Shown in pieces: positions 61,310 through 64,000 of a stretch of 64,000 bases of DNA. The first letter of the stretch is position 1, and the number at the start of each line of letters is the position of its first letter. The position numbers and the translations under genes were made by a program. Under the pieces are notes generated by a model. That model was given only the letters and a program-made list of their open reading frames with translations, was not told where the DNA came from and did not search any database. Source of the stretch: Streptomyces ortus (GTDB lineage: Bacteria; Actinomycetota; Actinomycetes; Streptomycetales; Streptomycetaceae); assembly GCF_026341275.1 (NCBI RefSeq), contig NZ_JAIFZO010000002.1, forward strand, positions 3,077,264 to 3,141,263, read 5' to 3'.

Positions 61310-62112
61310 GACCTCATGAGTTCGGACGGCTGGACGGTTGCGGGGGCGGGGGCCGCCGGCTCCGGGGTGCGGCCGGTGATCGCCAGGAAGGTGTCCTGGA
61401 GGCTCGCGTCGATCGACCCCCCGTACCGGAGCTTGAGCGCGCTCGGTGTGCCCTCCGCGACCACGACACCCCCGTCGACGATCACCAGCCGGTCGGCGAG
61501 CGCGTCCGCCTCGTCAAGGTAGTGGGTGGTGAGGAGGACGGTGGTGCCGTGCTCGTCGCGGAGACGGCGGACGAGGTCCCAGAGGTCGGCGCGGCTCGCC
61601 GGGTCCAGGCCGGTGGTCGGCTCGTCGAGGAACAGCACCTCCGGGCGGTGGACGAGGCCGAGCGCGAGGTCGAGGCGGCGGCGCTGACCGCCGGAGAGCG
61701 CCGACGTCTTCCGGTCGAGAAGGCCGCTCAGGCCGAGGTCGAGGGCCAGTTCGCCGGCGCGCTCTACCGCCTGTGGCTTCGTCAGGCGGTAGAGGCGGCC
61801 CTGCGTGACCAGTTCCTCCCGGACGGAGACCTGCGGGTCGACCCCGCCGGACTGCGCCACGTACCCGCAGACGCGGCGGACGCCCGCCGGGTCGCCGGCC
61901 AGGTCGTGGCCCGCGACGGTGGCGGCGCCGCCGGTGGGGGCCAGCAGGGTGGTGAGCATCCGGAGGGTGGTCGTCTTGCCCGCGCCGTTCGGGCCGAGGA
62001 GGCCGAGGATCTCGCCCGGCGCGACGGTGAGATCGATGCCGCGGACCGCCTCGACGGGGCCGCTCTTGGTCTGGAAGGTCCGGGCCAGGCCGGCCGTGCT
62101 GATGATGGGCAT
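61306..62112 (-). CDS. ABC transporter ATP-binding protein (DrrA type)
   Basis: A 268-residue ATPase: Walker A GLLGPNGAGKTTTLRML, Q loop YVAQSGGVDPQ, signature TSALSGGQRRRLDLALGL, Walker B VLFLDEPTTGLDP, H loop LLTTHYLDEAD. ATG 62112 is preferred; an upstream in-frame ATG at 62139 would add a Cys-rich stretch without a ribosome site. Operon with the permease, divergent from a TetR gene that probably controls it. Confidence 0.96.
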   Translation of the reverse strand: MPIISTAGLARTFQTKSGPVEAVRGIDLTVAPGEILGLLGPNGAGKTTTLRMLTTLLAPTGGAATVAGHDLAGDPAGVRRVCGYVAQSGGVDPQVSVREELVTQGRLYRLTKPQAVERAGELALDLGLSGLLDRKTSALSGGQRRRLDLALGLVHRPEVLFLDEPTTGLDPASRADLWDLVRRLRDEHGTTVLLTTHYLDEADALADRLVIVDGGVVVAEGTPSALKLRYGGSIDASLQDTFLAITGRTPEPAAPAPATVQPSELMRS

Positions 62113-62178
62113 GCGCCAAGAAAAACAGAGGCACCCCAATTTTGCAATGTCTCCAAGTTTTCAGTGAGCCCAATAAAT

Positions 62179-62188
62179 CCGGATCCGG
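62179..62188. promoter_or_regulatory. Palindrome in divergent TetR/ABC promoter
   Basis: CCGGATCCGG, perfect 10 bp, immediately before the TACGAT -10. The surrounding 90 bp are unusually AT-rich (CAATTTTGCAATGTC, CAAGTTTTC). Operator role is inferred. Confidence 0.45.
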
Positions 62189-62202
62189 CCTACGATGAGG
62201 CC

Positions 62203-62844
62203 ATGGCAGAGGGGCTCAGGGAGCGGAAGAAGCGCGAGACCAGGCAGCGCATCTCGGACATCGCCACGGGACTGTTCCTGGAGCACGGCTTCGTCACCGT
62301 GACGATGGTCGACGTCGCCGACGCCGCCGACGTGTCCGTGAACACCGTGTACAACTACTTCCCGGCCAAGGAAGACCTCTTCTTCGACCGCAGCAAGGGC
62401 GTCGTCGACCGGCTCTCGCGCTGGGTGCGCGGCCGGGACCCCGGTGAGTCGGCCGCCGCCGCCGTCCTGCGCGAGCTGCGCGAGGAGGTCGAGGCGGTCT
62501 CGCCGCGGGTCGGCCTGATGGAGGGGTACGACCGGTTCATGCGCGTCATCCACGACGCGCCGGCCCTGCGCTCCCGGCTGTGGAGCCTGCAGCAGGAGGT
62601 GCACGACCACCTGGCGGACACCCTGCGCGAGGAGACGGGCGCGGCCCCGGACGATCCGATGCCCCAGCTGATGGCGGGCCAGATCGGCTGGCTCCACCAG
62701 ACCGTCATGGGTACCGTCGGGCGGGAGATGGTCGCCGGCCGTGATCCGGCCGAGGTCTCCCGCGAGGTGCTGGCGCTGCTGGACGGCATGGAGGACCTTT
62801 TGAGCGAGAAGGTCCTCAACTACGCCGTACGGGCGGCGGAATGA
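62203..62844 (+). CDS. TetR family regulator of ABC exporter
   Basis: A 213-residue TetR protein: RQRISDIATGLFLEHGFVTVTMVDVADAADVSVNTVYNYFPAKEDLF is the HTH, followed by a helical ligand domain. TACGAT (62191-62196) ends 6 bp before the ATG, suggesting a leaderless message. A perfect palindrome CCGGATCCGG (62179-62188) overlaps this promoter and may be its operator. Divergence from the exporter implies drug-inducible control. Confidence 0.93.
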   Translation: MAEGLRERKKRETRQRISDIATGLFLEHGFVTVTMVDVADAADVSVNTVYNYFPAKEDLFFDRSKGVVDRLSRWVRGRDPGESAAAAVLRELREEVEAVSPRVGLMEGYDRFMRVIHDAPALRSRLWSLQQEVHDHLADTLREETGAAPDDPMPQLMAGQIGWLHQTVMGTVGREMVAGRDPAEVSREVLALLDGMEDLLSEKVLNYAVRAAE

Positions 62845-63009
62845 GCCGCCCGGTGTGATGTCCGTCCTATGAGACGTGACGCGCATTACTTAGCGGTCAC
62901 ACGGCACCTCACGAGCGCTAGGGTCCGCCGGAGAGGCAACTCCCAGGCACGTCGTTCGGAGCTGTCTCGCGATGTCAGCGCCGGTCGTGGAGCAGCAGGG
63001 AGTCGGACA

Positions 63010-63858
63010 GTGGCAGGGAAGCTCGCCGTCATCGGGGCCGGACTCATGGGGTCCGGTATCGCCCAGGTCGCCGCACAGGCCGGCTGGGACGTCGTCCTGC
63101 GGGATGTCACCGACGCGGCGCTGACCCGGGGCACGGACGGCATCAAGGCCTCGTACGACAAGTTCGTGAGCAAGGGGAAGCTGGACGCGGGCGCGGCCGA
63201 AGAGGCACTGGGCCGCATCACCACGACCACCGACCTGGACGCGGTCGCCGACGTCGACATCGTCGTCGAGGCCGTGTTCGAGCAGCTGGACGTCAAGCAC
63301 GAGATCTTCCGTACGCTCGACACGCTGGTGAAGGACGAGACCGTACTCGCCTCCAACACCTCCGCCATCCCGATCACCAAGATCGCGGCGGCCACCGGGC
63401 GCCCGGAGCGGGTCGTCGGCGTCCACTTCTTCTCGCCGGTGCCGATGATGCAGCTCTGCGAACTCGTCCGAGGTCACAAGACCAGCGACGAAGCGCTCGC
63501 CACCGCCCGGCAGTTCGCCGAGTCGGTCGGCAAGACCTGCATCGTCGTCAACCGCGACGTGGCCGGCTTCGTCACCACCCGGCTCATCTCGGCGCTCGTC
63601 GTCGAGGCGGCCAAGCTGTACGAGTCGGGCGTGGCGACCGCAGAGGACATCGACCTGGCCTGCAAGCTGGGCTTCGGACACGCCATGGGACCGCTCGCCA
63701 CCGCCGACCTCACGGGTGTCGACATCCTGCTGCACGCGGCGAGCAACATCTACACCGAGTCCCAGGACGAGAAGTTCGCCCCGCCCGAGCTGATGCGCCG
63801 GATGGTTGACGCCGGTGACATCGGACGCAAGAGCGGGCAGGGCTTCTACACGTACTGA
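63010..63858 (+). CDS. 3-hydroxybutyryl-CoA dehydrogenase
   Basis: A 282-residue NAD(P)-dependent dehydrogenase. GAGLMGSGIAQVAAQAGWDVV binds the nucleotide; ASNTSAIPITKIAAAT, the catalytic His in VGVHFFSPVPMMQLCELV and NRDVAGFVTTRLISALVVEAAKL are the family motifs. GTG 63010 is chosen for AGGGAG upstream and normal length; the frame is open further upstream without a start with a ribosome site. TAGGGT (62919-62924) is a -10 candidate. It acts in fatty-acid or butyrate metabolism. Confidence 0.95.
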   Translation: MAGKLAVIGAGLMGSGIAQVAAQAGWDVVLRDVTDAALTRGTDGIKASYDKFVSKGKLDAGAAEEALGRITTTTDLDAVADVDIVVEAVFEQLDVKHEIFRTLDTLVKDETVLASNTSAIPITKIAAATGRPERVVGVHFFSPVPMMQLCELVRGHKTSDEALATARQFAESVGKTCIVVNRDVAGFVTTRLISALVVEAAKLYESGVATAEDIDLACKLGFGHAMGPLATADLTGVDILLHAASNIYTESQDEKFAPPELMRRMVDAGDIGRKSGQGFYTY

Positions 63859-64000
63859 CACCTCGTACCGAACTCCGCGCGGATCCACGGCCCGTCACAC
63901 CGTCACTCGTCAGGGTGATTTGGGGTATCGGTTCGCTCACGGACGGCAACTTCTGCCCCGGTACGGCAGTCAGTCCTGGCAACACCTCGCACCACAGGAC
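63859..64000. other. Right edge, no gene recognised
   Basis: 142 bp after the dehydrogenase stop. No coding pattern that continues to the edge is convincing on either strand. It may be the promoter region of the next gene. Confidence 0.4.

Overview
The window looks like Streptomyces chromosome. Base composition is very GC-rich with strong third-position bias. GTG and TTG starts are common, many genes overlap as GTGA, TTGA or ATGA, and leucine TTA codons are almost absent (one noticed in a real gene). Dispersed GGGGCGCGGGGAAC repeats are present. Gene order (ligD/ku; lysA-hom-thrC-thrB-rho-LCP-rpmE-prfA-prmC-Sua5; wecA-like-atpIBEFHAGDC; chitinase) matches what I remember of the Streptomyces core. 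No database was consulted.

Layout. 1-3964: a conservon operon (end of a sensor kinase, roadblock protein, DUF742 protein, small GTPase) followed by a flavin monooxygenase. 3937-9103: a secreted NlpC/P60 hydrolase, then a TetR gene and two divergent diiron-type proteins sharing a palindrome-rich promoter, then a DUF3291 protein. 9148-12017: a coupled SEDS (FtsW/RodA)-PBP pair. 12110-14153: secreted SH3 protein, phosphatase, NERD-like protein. 14232-16192: divergent NHEJ genes ligD (polymerase domain) and ku, followed by four 84-bp tandem repeats. 17216-22714: two GH35 beta-galactosidases and a LacI regulator. 22817-24243: MarR and DUF4142 proteins.

24355-30818 is the accessory region: a whiJ-like trio (XRE/DUF5753, DUF397, HATPase), a putative antitoxin/toxin pair, a broken ISL3 transposase, an orphan barstar-family protein between 17-bp direct repeats, a tyrosine integrase remnant, a lower-GC gene resembling abortive-infection proteins, and tRNA-Arg(CCG), the likely integration site of a decayed element.

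31132-49122 is core: orphan response regulator, ArgS-like NrtL, aspartate-family amino acid genes, rho, LCP protein, L31, RF1 and its methyltransferase, a 31-codon coupled small ORF, Sua5, an LMW phosphatase-like protein whose catalytic Cys is Ser, a GlyA-like enzyme and a WecA/TagO-like transferase. 49379-57288 is the complete F1Fo ATP synthase operon with terminator. 57417-63858: DUF2550 protein, GH18 chitinase with the classic direct-repeat promoter, cobalamin adenosyltransferase, an ABC exporter with divergent TetR, and a 3-hydroxybutyryl-CoA dehydrogenase.

The strongest candidates for new biology are the Cys-to-Ser pseudophosphatase and its coupled upstream small ORF, the remnant island beside tRNA-Arg (Abi-like gene, barstar cassette, TA-like pair), and the phased tandem repeats in front of the response regulator (23 bp) and lysA (15 bp).
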